Assembly: GCF_000015725.1 (NCBI RefSeq)
Contig: NC_008825.1
Coordinates: forward strand, 1,674,001 to 1,738,000
Direction of reading: 5' to 3'
Length of the DNA: 64,000 nucleotides
DNA from: Methylibium petroleiphilum PM1
Lineage (GTDB): Bacteria > Pseudomonadota > Gammaproteobacteria > Burkholderiales > Burkholderiaceae_C
The notes beneath the pieces are model-generated. The model was given only the letters and a program-made list of their open reading frames with translations, had not been told where the DNA came from and ran no database searches. Of the stretch, positions 36,930 through 45,972 are shown piece by piece (positions within the stretch are counted from its first letter, which is position 1; every line of letters starts with the position of its first letter). A program made the translations under genes and the position numbers.

Positions 36930-36954
36930 CAGGGGGGTCCTTCGGGCAAGGGGC

Positions 36955-38241
36955 TCAGGGCGTGCTGACGATGGCGGGCATGGCAGTCTGCCGGGCAGGC
37001 AATGCGAGGGTGACGAGCCAGCAGGCCATCAGCATCGCCGCAGAGCCGCTCAGGGAGAACAGCAGGCCGCCCCACTGATAGAGCAGCCCTGACAGCAGCG
37101 TGCCGAAGAAGCGACCCAGCGCATTGGCTGCGTAATAGAAGCCAACGTCCTCCGCCGCCTTCTCGGAGCCCGCACAGGCCAAGATCAGGTAGGAATGCAC
37201 CGACGAGTTGACGGCGAAGGCGAAGCCGAACAGCGCCAGGCCGCCCACCACCACCCACTCCAGGTTCGGCAGATCCATCGCTACCGCGATGGCCAGGCCC
37301 AGGGGCACGGTGGCCAGCAGCGCCGACCACCATCGCGCCGCGGGCACTTCGGTGCTCAGGCCATCTTCGCTGCGCTTCACCAGCGAGGGGGCCAGGGCCT
37401 GCACGAGCCCGTAGCCGATGGTCCACGCGGCGAGAAAACCGCCGACCATGGTGAAGGTCCAGCCCGATGCGTACAGGAAAACCGGCACGCCGACCACGAA
37501 CCACACGTCGCGCGCACCGAACAAGGCAACGCGTGCTGCGGCCAGCAGGTTGATGGCGCGGTTCTTCGCAAACAGTTCCCGGGCCGATTTCGAGGCTTTG
37601 GCCTTGCCCATCAGCGGTGGCACGAACCCCACCACACCGGCCAGCACGAGTGACAGCAACCCCGCCATCGCCCACAGCGAGGACTGGAAGCCAAGTCGGT
37701 CGAGCAGCAGTCCGCCGAGGAAGAAGCCCACGCCCTTCATCGCGTTCTTGCTGCCGGTGAACCAGGCGACCCACTTGAACAGCTGGCCCGAGGCGGTGCT
37801 TGCGGTCAGCTTGATCGCGGACTTGCTTGCAGTCTTGGTCAGGTCCTTCGCGACGCCACACACGCCCTGCGACAGCACGACCCAGGCGACCGACATCGTT
37901 ACCGTCCAGTCGGGCGAAAGCTGCGACAGCAGCAGGAAGCCCAGGATCTGCGTGCACAGGCCCACGATCAGCATGCGCTGGATGCCGTAGCGCGTGGCCA
38001 GCCACCCACCCACGAGGTTGGCCACCACACCCATCGCCTCGTACAGCAGGAAAAGGAAGGCCAGGGTGAAGGGCGAGTAGCCCAGGCGGTAGAAATGCAG
38101 CAGCACCAGCATGCGCAGTGCGCCGTCGGTGAGGGTGAAGCCCCAGTACGCCGCGGTGACGATGGCGTAGTTGCGCGCGCCGTGGGTCGGGGCCGCCGAA
38201 GACCCGCCCGGCTTTGCAGGCGGCGAGGTGTGCGTGTCCAT
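36955..38241 (-). CDS. arsJ: ArsJ, organoarsenical (1-arseno-3-phosphoglycerate) efflux permease
   Basis: 428-aa MFS-type membrane protein. The ArsJ-specific start is NYAIVTAAYWGFTLTDGALR followed by MLVLLHFYRLGYSPFTLAFL. KDLTKTASKSAIKLT in the central loop is also characteristic. ArsJ exports 1-arseno-3-phosphoglycerate, the unstable product made by the adjacent GAPDH when arsenate replaces phosphate. ATG at 38241 used; a GTG three codons upstream overlaps the gapdh stop and is possible. The gene is flanked by gapdh and arsR, the known ArsJ context. Confidence 0.95.
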   Translation of the reverse strand: MDTHTSPPAKPGGSSAAPTHGARNYAIVTAAYWGFTLTDGALRMLVLLHFYRLGYSPFTLAFLFLLYEAMGVVANLVGGWLATRYGIQRMLIVGLCTQILGFLLLSQLSPDWTVTMSVAWVVLSQGVCGVAKDLTKTASKSAIKLTASTASGQLFKWVAWFTGSKNAMKGVGFFLGGLLLDRLGFQSSLWAMAGLLSLVLAGVVGFVPPLMGKAKASKSARELFAKNRAINLLAAARVALFGARDVWFVVGVPVFLYASGWTFTMVGGFLAAWTIGYGLVQALAPSLVKRSEDGLSTEVPAARWWSALLATVPLGLAIAVAMDLPNLEWVVVGGLALFGFAFAVNSSVHSYLILACAGSEKAAEDVGFYYAANALGRFFGTLLSGLLYQWGGLLFSLSGSAAMLMACWLVTLALPARQTAMPAIVSTP

Positions 38242-38246
38242 GTCGG

Positions 38247-39290
<1,044 letters not shown>

Positions 39291-39321
39291 GTGCGGTGCG
39301 TCCTTCCAGGGGCGAGATCAT

Positions 39322-39360
39322 AAAATGATTCCAGTATTATGGAAGTATTGGATGACATCT
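39322..39360 (-). promoter_or_regulatory. Candidate ars operon promoter and ArsR operator
   Basis: An AT-rich island in otherwise GC-rich DNA just upstream of gapdh. It contains the inverted repeat TTCCAGTATTATGGAA (39329-39344; arms TTCCA/TGGAA) and a second GTATT repeat (39346-39350). ArsR operators are AT-rich dyads overlapping the promoter, so this is the likely control site for all six ars genes. The exact -10/-35 cannot be fixed by eye. Confidence 0.6.
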
Positions 39361-39417
39361 TTGTGACCGCGCCTCGGTGCGCTCGTGGATGAAGCGCACC
39401 GAGCCGATCTGGAGCCG

Positions 39418-39564
39418 CTAATCGAGCATCAGGTACATGCCGAAGCAGGCGACGGCTGCAGACATCAGCCACTCGACAACCCGGCGCAGGCGAACGGGAC
39501 GATGCAGCCGCAGAGACGGGGGCAGCGGCGAAGCGGCGTCGGTTGTCGTGGTCTTCATCGGCAT
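39418..39564 (-). CDS. Possible 48-aa membrane peptide
   Basis: A short frame starting at the ATG at 39564 (or 39558). It has a Thr/Ser/Pro-rich start (MPMKTTTTDAASPLPPS), a basic stretch (RLHRPVRLRRVVE) and one hydrophobic helix (WLMSAAVACFGMYLML). The positive-inside layout looks real, but no ribosome site is seen. It is upstream of the ars operon on the same strand. Unrecognised. Confidence 0.33.
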   Translation of the reverse strand: MPMKTTTTDAASPLPPSLRLHRPVRLRRVVEWLMSAAVACFGMYLMLD

Positions 39565-39704
39565 GGCGTGTCTGGGGAGCGGAGGACGTGCGGGAGCACG
39601 CTCCTGGTCGCCGGCGAAACGCAGGGGCTGCGACTCGCCTGTGGCGCAGGCTACGTTCCGATTCTTAAGCCTTCGTGAAGCGGGTCGGTGTTGCGCGTGG
39701 ACGC

Positions 39705-39740
39705 GCCACAGGTGTTGCATCGGCTCGCCCGGTGCGACAC
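39705..39740 (+). promoter_or_regulatory. Candidate enhancer site (UAS) for the GlcG-like gene
   Basis: GCCACAGGTGTT (39705-39716) and GGTGCGACAC (39731-39740) lie 110-145 bp upstream of a sigma-54 promoter. Related GCGACAGGTGTG and GCGACA elements occur upstream of four other sigma-54 promoters in this window. The rest of the 39565-39945 gap shows no gene. Confidence 0.5.
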
Positions 39741-39849
39741 GCGCCGAGCCATGGCCGTGTCGCCCCGCAGGGCCGTCGCGGCCCGCCGGGCCTTTGTTTT
39801 CGCGGGTTCCGGTGGCATCACCGCGCGGCGGGCACGCGCCGTGGCGGCA

Positions 39850-39865
39850 CGGCACGGGCATTGCA
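39850..39865 (+). promoter_or_regulatory. Sigma-54 promoter of the GlcG-like gene
   Basis: CGGCACGGGCATTGCA fits the -24/-12 consensus (TGGCACG-N4-TTGCA) in all positions but the first: GG and GC are ten bases apart. It is 80 bp before the ATG at 39946. Confidence 0.7.
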
Positions 39866-39945
39866 CTGTGAGGGTGGGGCGGTGTCGCGACGCGCGAGCG
39901 TGCGACGGTCCGCCGCAGGAGACAAACCCCAACACAGGTTCCCCC

Positions 39946-40449
39946 ATGAAGATTCGAATCACCACCCTGGCCGTTCTGACGAGCGGCCTCCTGTTGTGCG
40001 GTGCCTCGGGCCAGGCGCTCGAGAAGGCGCCGGTGCTGTCGCTCGACGCGGCGCAGAAGGCGGCGGCGGCCTGCCGGACGCTGGCCGTGCAGAAGAACTG
40101 GCGCATGGCGATCGCGATTGCCGATGCCGGCGCCAATACCGTGCTGTTCGAGCGCATGGACCGCAGCTTCCTCGGCAGCTCCGACATCGCGGTGCGCAAG
40201 GCCAAGACCTCGGCCAACTTCCCGTTCCCGACCCGCACCGCCGCCGAACTGAGCCACGGCAAGGACGGCAAGCCGGGCGTGGTGCCCGGCTTCGCGTGGA
40301 CGCCCGGCGTGGTGACCTACGGCGGCGGGCTGCCGATCATGGCCGGCGGTGCGCACATCGGCGGCATCGGCGCCAGCGGTGGCTCGCCCGAGGAGGACGA
40401 GCAGTGCGCGAAGGCCGGGCTCGACGCGATCAGGGACCTGCTGAAGTGA
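39946..40449 (+). CDS. GlcG/HbpS-family heme-binding-like exported protein
   Basis: 167-aa protein with a signal peptide (MKIRITTLAVLTSGLLLCGA, cleavage near GQALE). The rest is one GlcG/HbpS domain: LSLDAAQKAAAACRTLAVQK, then MAIAIADAGANTVLFERMD, FLGSSDIAVRKAKTSANF, and a Gly-rich GGGLPIMAGGAHIGGIGASG. HbpS relatives bind heme; others are encoded beside glycolate or alcohol oxidation genes, and the molecular role is unclear. A sigma-54 promoter 80 bp upstream places it in the same control group as the PQQ dehydrogenase genes, though it lies on the opposite strand to the nearest of them. Confidence 0.85.
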   Translation: MKIRITTLAVLTSGLLLCGASGQALEKAPVLSLDAAQKAAAACRTLAVQKNWRMAIAIADAGANTVLFERMDRSFLGSSDIAVRKAKTSANFPFPTRTAAELSHGKDGKPGVVPGFAWTPGVVTYGGGLPIMAGGAHIGGIGASGGSPEEDEQCAKAGLDAIRDLLK

Positions 40450-40472
40450 GGTGTGCCTGATCGAGCGGTGGC

Positions 40473-40493
40473 GGGGCGGTGCGATGCCGCCCC
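40473..40493. terminator. Hairpin between converging GlcG-like and cytochrome genes
   Basis: GGGGCGG (40473-40479) pairs with CCGCCCC (40487-40493) across a 7-nt loop in the 51-bp gap between two converging genes. A bidirectional stop is plausible; no U-run. Confidence 0.4.
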
Positions 40494-40500
40494 GGCCCGC

Positions 40501-40959
40501 TTACCAGGGCACGTAGTCCGCGTCGGCCGCCTTGCGTTCGGCGGCCTTCACGCGCACCGACTCGGCCCGCAGGAAGGCGATGATCACGCGGATCTCGCCG
40601 TCGCTCAGCGCACCGCCGAAGCCGCCCATCTGCGTGTTGGGCCGGCCGTTCTTGATGATGCCGAACATGTAGTCGTCGCTGTTCGCGCCGCCCGGGCCCC
40701 AGGCCCCCTTGATGAGCTGCGGCCCCTTGCCGCCCTTGCCGCGAGAGTTGTGGCAGAGCTGGCAGTTGCGGCCGAACAGCTCGCTGCCCTGGCGTTCGAG
40801 GTCGGCGGCACCGAGTTCGGCGGGGGCCGTCGTGGCCGCGGGCGTCCCGGCGGCCGGGGCCGAAGCGCCCGGGCCGCCGGGGCCGAAGGCGAGCGCAGCG
40901 CAGGGCAGCACGGTGAAGAGCAGGGCGGCGAGCGGGCGCCGCAACGAAGGAAGACGCAT
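40501..40959 (-). CDS. c-type cytochrome, one heme
   Basis: 152-aa periplasmic protein. The signal peptide is MRLPSLRRPLAALLFTVLPC ending near ALAFG; an Ala/Pro/Gly linker follows. The heme motif is normal CXXCH: LFGRNCQLCHNSRGKGG. A Met ligand is likely in TQMGGFGGALSDGEI. A longer start at 40989 is possible, but 40959 gives the better signal peptide. It is last in the string porin / PQQ-ADH / binding protein / cytochrome and probably accepts electrons from the PQQ enzyme. Confidence 0.86.
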   Translation of the reverse strand: MRLPSLRRPLAALLFTVLPCAALAFGPGGPGASAPAAGTPAATTAPAELGAADLERQGSELFGRNCQLCHNSRGKGGKGPQLIKGAWGPGGANSDDYMFGIIKNGRPNTQMGGFGGALSDGEIRVIIAFLRAESVRVKAAERKAADADYVPW

Positions 40960-41006
40960 GGTGGGCAGGAAGGTCGGAAACACGGTCATGGGGAGGCGGG
41001 TCGGGG

Positions 41007-41795
41007 TCAGGGCGGCGTGATCTTCGGCAGGTCGTGGCCCTGTGCGATCGCGTCGAAGCGACCCTCTCCGCGGAGGGCTTCCACGGCGGCCGCGATGTCG
41101 CGCGTCAGCGCTTCGTCGGCGCGTCGCGTCGCGACGGTCAGTCCGGTCACCAGGTCGGCGTCGCCCAAGGATTCGGTGCCGCGCACGTAGCCCTTCGCGG
41201 CGTCGTCGGCCAGCCAGGGCGACCAGATCAGCGCCACGTCGATCTCGCCGGACTTCAGGCCGGCCAGCAGGGCCGCGCTGCCGGGGAAGGGCGCGCGCGG
41301 CAGGTTCATTCGGTGCAGGTAGAGGTCGGCCGGCGTGGCCGAGACCGCGCCGATCTTGCGCGCACGGCGCAGGCTGGCGGTGGTCGGCACCGGACGGCCC
41401 GGCGCTGCCACCGCGACGTAGCCGAGCAGCAGGTAGGGGCCCGACTGGGTGAGCTTGCGCTCGGCCAGCTCGCCGGTCATGTCGGGGCCCTGGGGAATGC
41501 CGAGGTAGGCGTCGCACTGGCCGGCGGCGAGCGTCTGGCGCAGCGCCTTGCCGATGCCGCCGCGGTTCGGCACCTGCACCCACACCAGCCGCAGCGGGCG
41601 GTTCAGCTGCTTCGCCAGCGCCTGGGCCACCTCGACGTCGATGCCTCGCTCGGGCGTGGCCTCGGCGGCGAACGGCGGGTCGTCCTGGTCGACGCAGATC
41701 TTGAGCGCGGCGGTCGCAGGCGCATCGGCGGCGCAGGCGATGCCGGCCACGGCCATCAGCGCGGCGAGCGCAAGAGGTCGGATAGAGGTTGTCAT
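41007..41795 (-). CDS. Quinoprotein-dehydrogenase-associated periplasmic binding protein
   Basis: 262-aa exported protein with signal peptide (PLALAALMAVAGIACAAD). It has the type-2 periplasmic-binding (SBP_bac_3) pattern: LKICVDQDDPPFAAEATPER followed by GIDVEVAQALAKQLNR, then CDAYLGIPQ and GLKSGEIDVALIWSPWLADD. No ABC permease or ATPase gene is near. Genes of this kind (MxaJ/XoxJ-like) typically accompany methanol/alcohol quinoproteins and assist assembly or electron transfer rather than import. It lies 49 bp after the PQQ-ADH gene. Confidence 0.85.
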   Translation of the reverse strand: MTTSIRPLALAALMAVAGIACAADAPATAALKICVDQDDPPFAAEATPERGIDVEVAQALAKQLNRPLRLVWVQVPNRGGIGKALRQTLAAGQCDAYLGIPQGPDMTGELAERKLTQSGPYLLLGYVAVAAPGRPVPTTASLRRARKIGAVSATPADLYLHRMNLPRAPFPGSAALLAGLKSGEIDVALIWSPWLADDAAKGYVRGTESLGDADLVTGLTVATRRADEALTRDIAAAVEALRGEGRFDAIAQGHDLPKITPP

Positions 41796-41844
41796 GATCG
41801 ATGCGGCCGGCGGGGCGCGGCAGCCGCCGCGCCCCGCCGTGGGC

Positions 41845-43596
41845 TCAGTCGGACAGGCCGAACACCATCATCCCGCCGCCGCGGTTGTTGCGCTTGAACA
41901 GCTCGTCGTAGACCAGCGGCCACAGGCTGCCGCCGCCGGGACCGTAGACGATCGCCACGTACTGCTTGCCGTCGGCGGTGAAGGTGGTCGGGTTGCCGTG
42001 GATGCCGGAGCCGACATTGAAGCGCCACAGCTCCTCGCCGGTGTCGTCCTTCAGCGCGCTGAAGTAGCCTTCTGCATCACCCGAGAACACCAGCTTGCCC
42101 GCGGTGGCAAGCAGGCCGCTCGTGGCCGGCGTGCTCTGCGGACGCGTCCAGACCTGTTCGCCGGTGGTGGCGTTGAAGGCCTTCACGCCGCCCGTGTAGG
42201 GGTTGGCCTTCAGCACCTTCGACGACAGGAACCACTCGCCCTTCTTCCACTCGGACTTCTTCGCCTGCACGTCCATCGAGCTGTCGATGAAGGGCACGTA
42301 GATCAGCTTGGTCCGCAGGCTGTACGCAGCCGGGTGCCATTCCTTGCCGCCGTCGAGGATGGGAGCGATGTCGGTCGCGACGCGGTCGTAGCCGGGCACC
42401 TTGTCGGGGTTCACGATCGGGCGGCAGTTCTCGCCGAAACCGGTGACCCAGTTCACCCGCGCGATCGGCACCACCCAGTTGCACTTGCCGTTGGTGCGGT
42501 CGATCGAGTACAGGTGGCCGTTGCGGTCGCCGTGCAGCCAGACCTTGCGACCCTTGTCGTCGTCAACGAGGATCATCTCGTTGTTGCCGTCGTAGTCCCA
42601 GGCGTCGTTCGGCGTGTACTGGAAGTGGTACTTGATCTTGCCGGTGTCGGCGTCGAGCGCGACCGTCGAGTTGGTGTACAGGTTGTCGCCCTTGCGCACG
42701 CTCGGGTCGAAGGCCGGCGACGGATTGCCCACGCCCCACAGCACGGTGTTGGTCTTCGCGTCGTAGGTGCCGGTGAGCCAGGCCGCGCCGCCGCCGGTCT
42801 TCCACGAGTCGTTGGCCCAGGTCTTGGCCTGCGGGTGGTCGGCGCTGGTGGGGCGCGTCTTGAACTCCCAGATCGTGTTGCCGGTGGCCGGATCGAGTGC
42901 GGTGATGCGACCGACGTTGGCGCCGACGTCGCCGCTGGCGCTGCCGACGATCACCATGCCCTTGGCGACCAGCGGCATCGAGGTGTAGATCTCGCCGGTC
43001 TGGTAGTCGCCCATCTTGCGTTCCCACACCACCTGGCCGGTGGTGTTGTTCAGCGCGACGACGTGCGTGTCCAGGGTGGCCATGAAGACCATGTCCTTGT
43101 AGACGGCCACGCCGCGGTTCACCGCGTCACAGCACAGCTTCGGGCCCAGGTCGCCGGGCAGTGAGCGCTCGTACTTCCACAGCATCTTGCCGGTCACGCC
43201 GTCGAGCGAGAACACCTTGTTCTGGCTCGCCGTCACGTAGATGCGGCCGTTGACCACGGTGGTCTGGCTGTCCTGCGCCTCGTTGACGCCGAACGACAGG
43301 TTCCACTTGGGCACCAGCTTCTTCACGTTGTCGGTGGTGATCTGCGTGAGGGCGCTGAAGCGCGTGTTCTGGTAGTCCTTGCCGTAGTGCAGCCAGTTGT
43401 TGGCGTCCTTGTCGGCGTTGAGCAGCATGTCGTTGCTGACGTAGTTCGGGCGCCACTTGAAGGTGGCCTCGAGAACGTTGACGCCCAGCGGCGGCTCGGC
43501 GTCCTGCGCCTGGCCGATCGATGTGAGGGCGAGCAAGCCGAGGCAGGCGGCGAGAGGGCGCAGCCCTGCCGTGCGGGAGAGGTTGAAGCGGATCAT
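41845..43596 (-). CDS. PQQ-dependent alcohol dehydrogenase, probably lanthanide type
   Basis: 583-aa periplasmic quinoprotein of the ExaA/ExaF/XoxF fold (eight-bladed propeller). The signal peptide ends near IGQAQD. The vicinal disulfide Cys pair is at 155-156 in GPKLCCDAVNRG. Catalytic Asp is at about 334 in TPNDAWDYDGNNEMIL; the Asp two residues on (336) is the known extra ligand of lanthanide-dependent enzymes, where calcium enzymes have a small residue. Typical W-motifs (TGKMLWKYE, TGNTIWEF, TGEELWRFNVGSGI) are repeated. Likely oxidises alcohols or diols to aldehydes or ketones. A 139-bp gap with a terminator separates it from the porin gene, which carries the sigma-54 promoter. Confidence 0.9.
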   Translation of the reverse strand: MIRFNLSRTAGLRPLAACLGLLALTSIGQAQDAEPPLGVNVLEATFKWRPNYVSNDMLLNADKDANNWLHYGKDYQNTRFSALTQITTDNVKKLVPKWNLSFGVNEAQDSQTTVVNGRIYVTASQNKVFSLDGVTGKMLWKYERSLPGDLGPKLCCDAVNRGVAVYKDMVFMATLDTHVVALNNTTGQVVWERKMGDYQTGEIYTSMPLVAKGMVIVGSASGDVGANVGRITALDPATGNTIWEFKTRPTSADHPQAKTWANDSWKTGGGAAWLTGTYDAKTNTVLWGVGNPSPAFDPSVRKGDNLYTNSTVALDADTGKIKYHFQYTPNDAWDYDGNNEMILVDDDKGRKVWLHGDRNGHLYSIDRTNGKCNWVVPIARVNWVTGFGENCRPIVNPDKVPGYDRVATDIAPILDGGKEWHPAAYSLRTKLIYVPFIDSSMDVQAKKSEWKKGEWFLSSKVLKANPYTGGVKAFNATTGEQVWTRPQSTPATSGLLATAGKLVFSGDAEGYFSALKDDTGEELWRFNVGSGIHGNPTTFTADGKQYVAIVYGPGGGSLWPLVYDELFKRNNRGGGMMVFGLSD

Positions 43597-43650
43597 CGTT
43601 GAGTCTCCTGGTCGCGTACGCGTAGGGGTCGGTACGTCGTGTTGTTCGCC

Positions 43651-43702
43651 AAAAAAACGGCCCGGGTTCCCACAACGCCGGAGCGATGCGTGAACGCGGG
43701 CC
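43651..43702 (-). terminator. Terminator after the porin gene
   Basis: On the minus strand GGCCCGCGTTC pairs with GAACCCGGGCC (one mismatch), then GTTTTTTTGG. It may be partial, letting some transcription reach the PQQ-ADH gene. Confidence 0.6.
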
Positions 43703-43734
43703 TCAAGACACTGACGAAAGTGTTCTTTGAAAGA

Positions 43735-44886
43735 TCAGAAGTTGTGGTTGATGCCGACGTTGATGAACGTCGTCTTCGCGTCCGGCTTGAAGCTGCCGTC
43801 GGCCACGATGCTGGTCTTCAGGGCGGCGGCACCGGTGGCGCCGGCGTCGGCGTCGACGAACGCGGCCTGCGCGTAGATCGTGGTGCGCTTGGAGATGAAG
43901 TAGTCGTTGCTCAGCACGAGGTTCTTCGTGTGGTTGGACTTGTTCTCCTTGTCCTTGTTGTCGTAGTAGGCGACGGTGGCGTTGTTCATCGGGTGCCACT
44001 TCCAGTCCACGCCGACGCCCAGGCCGTTGACCTTGGAGCTGGTGGTGCCGTCGGCGTTGTTGTTCTCGCCGCGCAGGAAGTTCGCCTTGAACGTGAAGTC
44101 GCCGAACGGCACGGCGGCGCCGACGCCGGTGTGCTTGACCACCTTCTCGCCGGTGATCTGGTCCTTCATGAACTCGTGCGAGAACGACAGCGTCACCGGG
44201 CCGCTGTAGCTGAGGCCCACGGCGAGGATGGAGTTGTTCGACGTGCTGCCAGCCTGCTCGCCCAGCGAATACAGCACGCCGGCCGTCACCGGACCGAAGG
44301 TGTTGCGGTAGTGGATCGAGTTCTTGAAGAAGATGCCGACGTCGTTGTTGCTGTTGACGCTGCCCGCACCGGCGATCGGCTCGAGCTGGTTGTAGGCCCA
44401 GGCGTAGAGGTTGGAGAACTGCTCCTTGAACGCGCGCGGCTCGGTGCCGATGTGCGCCAGCAGCGCGGGGCCGTACTGGCGGCCCAGGATCAGCGTGCCC
44501 CAGTCGCCGGACAGGCCGACGTTGGCCTGACGACGGAAGAGCACCGTGCCGACGGCGGGCGTGCCGTTGTCGCCGGTGCCGTGCAGGCCGCCGGTGTCGG
44601 TGTCGAAGTGCGACTCGAGGTTGAAGAAGGCCTTCAGACCGCCGCCCAGATCCTCGGTGCCCTTGAGGCCCCACACGCTCTGGCGCAGGCCGCTGGTCTC
44701 GAGCCGCGTGAGGCGGCCGCCCGCGGCGGACTTCGATTGGGTCAGGACGCCAGCGTCGATGATGCCGAAGATCTGGACCGACGAGGCGTCGGCGGCTGCG
44801 GCTGCGCCGGAGGCCAGCGCGAGGACTGTTGCAGTGGCGGCGAGACGCCGTTGCTTTGCCGAGATGCCGGTGGCTTTCTTGTCCAT
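43735..44886 (-). CDS. Gram-negative porin (Burkholderia type)
   Basis: 383-aa outer-membrane protein. The signal peptide ends at ASGAAAAADA. The mature start SSVQIFGIIDAGVLTQSKSA and the repeated alternating strands (YGPALLAHIGTEPRAFKEQF, KATFINVG-like ends) are typical of 16-stranded general porins. The last residue is Phe (VGINHNF), the outer-membrane sorting signal. Start at 44886 has AGGAG upstream. It has a sigma-54 promoter 107 bp before the ATG, so it probably serves uptake of the alcohol substrate or a metal. Confidence 0.88.
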   Translation of the reverse strand: MDKKATGISAKQRRLAATATVLALASGAAAAADASSVQIFGIIDAGVLTQSKSAAGGRLTRLETSGLRQSVWGLKGTEDLGGGLKAFFNLESHFDTDTGGLHGTGDNGTPAVGTVLFRRQANVGLSGDWGTLILGRQYGPALLAHIGTEPRAFKEQFSNLYAWAYNQLEPIAGAGSVNSNNDVGIFFKNSIHYRNTFGPVTAGVLYSLGEQAGSTSNNSILAVGLSYSGPVTLSFSHEFMKDQITGEKVVKHTGVGAAVPFGDFTFKANFLRGENNNADGTTSSKVNGLGVGVDWKWHPMNNATVAYYDNKDKENKSNHTKNLVLSNDYFISKRTTIYAQAAFVDADAGATGAAALKTSIVADGSFKPDAKTTFINVGINHNF

Positions 44887-44992
44887 TGTGTCTCCTGGTT
44901 TTGTTAGGTAAGGGCAGTCCCCGCGTTGTGGATGGCGGGGCTCGCCTGTCGTGAACGGTCGACTTCCTGCCGTGTCGCCGTGCGGCCTCTTC

Positions 44993-45008
44993 TGCAGCAT
45001 CCATGCCA
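44993..45008 (-). promoter_or_regulatory. Sigma-54 promoter of the porin/PQQ-ADH genes
   Basis: On the minus strand TGGCATGGATGCTGCA: GG and GC ten bases apart, close to TGGCACG-N4-TTGCA. The same TGGCATG-N4-CTGC variant precedes both other PQQ operons. Confidence 0.7.
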
Positions 45009-45106
45009 TGCGTCGCGACATCCCGCTTCACGAGGGCGTGCTCTCTTACGCAACGGGGAAAGCGGGGTGTGCGCGGTGTTTCGATGGCGCATCTGCCGCA
45101 TCACAG

Positions 45107-45124
45107 TTGTCGCTCGTGCGACAA
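45107..45124. promoter_or_regulatory. Palindromic enhancer-binding-protein site
   Basis: TTGTCGCTCGTGCGACAA is an 18-bp perfect inverted repeat (TTGTCGC / GCGACAA, 4-bp spacer) about 100-115 bp upstream of the porin sigma-54 promoter, the usual enhancer distance. Confidence 0.65.
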
Positions 45125-45233
45125 GCGTCGAAGTCCTGCGTCCGAGTGAAAGCGGTGTGCCGCATGTGCGCCCGACGTGCCGTCGGGACACGCATCGGCA
45201 GGCGTCTTTCCAGGGTTTGTATGTGTCACTGCA

Positions 45234-45261
45234 GCGACAGTTGATGCAGCACACCTGTCGC
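45234..45261. promoter_or_regulatory. Second candidate enhancer site
   Basis: GCGACAG (45234-45240) and CTGTCGC (45255-45261) form an inverted repeat with a 14-bp spacer. The minus strand begins GCGACAGGTGTG, the same 12-mer as at 59169-59180. The 45009-45501 gap carries only such sites; I see no gene in it. Confidence 0.5.
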
Positions 45262-45432
45262 TGCGCACGGCGCCTTGCTGCGATGCGTCGAGCGCGGTCG
45301 CCGCCGCGCGGCGAGCATGCGGAACGGGCGGTCGGCGCGGCGGCGGCAACAGATGTCGCGTGTCCGGGCACGTGCGTGCGAAGCGTCCTGCCCGTCGCGG
45401 GCAGGTCCGGTGACGAGGGGCGGACGACGCCA

Positions 45433-45466
45433 GCGCCTATATCGACCCGGAGGTCGATATAGGCGC
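45433..45466. repeat. Perfect 15-bp inverted repeat downstream of the CX3CH cytochrome gene
   Basis: GCGCCTATATCGACC (45433-45447) and its exact complement (45452-45466) flank CGGA. It is 36 bp past the stop of the cytochrome gene at 45502. There is no U-run. It could be a terminator/stabiliser stem or an AT-core operator. Confidence 0.6.
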
Positions 45467-45501
45467 AAGCTGGAATATTCGGGGCCCGCGGCCGGTGAAT
45501 A

Positions 45502-45885
45502 TCACTCCGGCTTCTGCGTGCCCAGGTATTTCAGATAAGCCACCAGTTCCCAGATTTCTTCCTTGGTGAATACATCGCCCCAGGGCGGCATCGGCGTGGC
45601 ACTTCCACCACCGTCGGAAATCATCCGGAAGGCGTATTCGGGCAGCAGGTCCTGGCGGCCGACGAACAGCGGAGGCGCGTGGCCGTGGCAGAACGCCGCG
45701 CAGGTCGAGTCGAAGCGGCTCTTGCCGGCACTGATGCGCGCGGGATCGCTCAGGTCGATCGGCGGCGCATCGGCGGGGCTCGTGCCAGCGGCCGGATCGG
45801 GCGGCGGAGAACCGCCGGCCAGGGCCCCGGCGACCAGCAGCGCGGTCCCGGCGGCGAAGGTGAAGGTCAGGAGGAGGGGTCTCAT
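45502..45885 (-). CDS. c-type cytochrome with a CX3CH heme motif
   Basis: 127-aa periplasmic monoheme cytochrome. The signal peptide is MRPLLLTFTFAAGTALLVAG. The heme site reads SRFDSTCAAFCHGHAPP: three residues lie between the cysteines (C62, C66, H67) rather than two. The axial Met is probably in SATPMPPWGDVFTKEEIWEL. The close paralogue at 50258 shares both features. It follows the GDH-like PQQ gene by 87 bp and is likely its electron acceptor. The ATG at 45885 has GGAGG 8 bp upstream. Confidence 0.84.
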   Translation of the reverse strand: MRPLLLTFTFAAGTALLVAGALAGGSPPPDPAAGTSPADAPPIDLSDPARISAGKSRFDSTCAAFCHGHAPPLFVGRQDLLPEYAFRMISDGGGSATPMPPWGDVFTKEEIWELVAYLKYLGTQKPE

Positions 45886-45972
45886 GCAGAAGCTTCGATG
45901 TCGTGGTCGTGGAGCGGAATCGAGACGAGGGGTGGGCTGGAACCCGCCACCCACCCCTCGTGCCGGGCCGGG

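Noticed and set aside
45125-45432. Small open frames on both strands in the porin upstream region
   Set aside because: No ribosome sites, no motifs, and the DNA is occupied by enhancer-like repeats.
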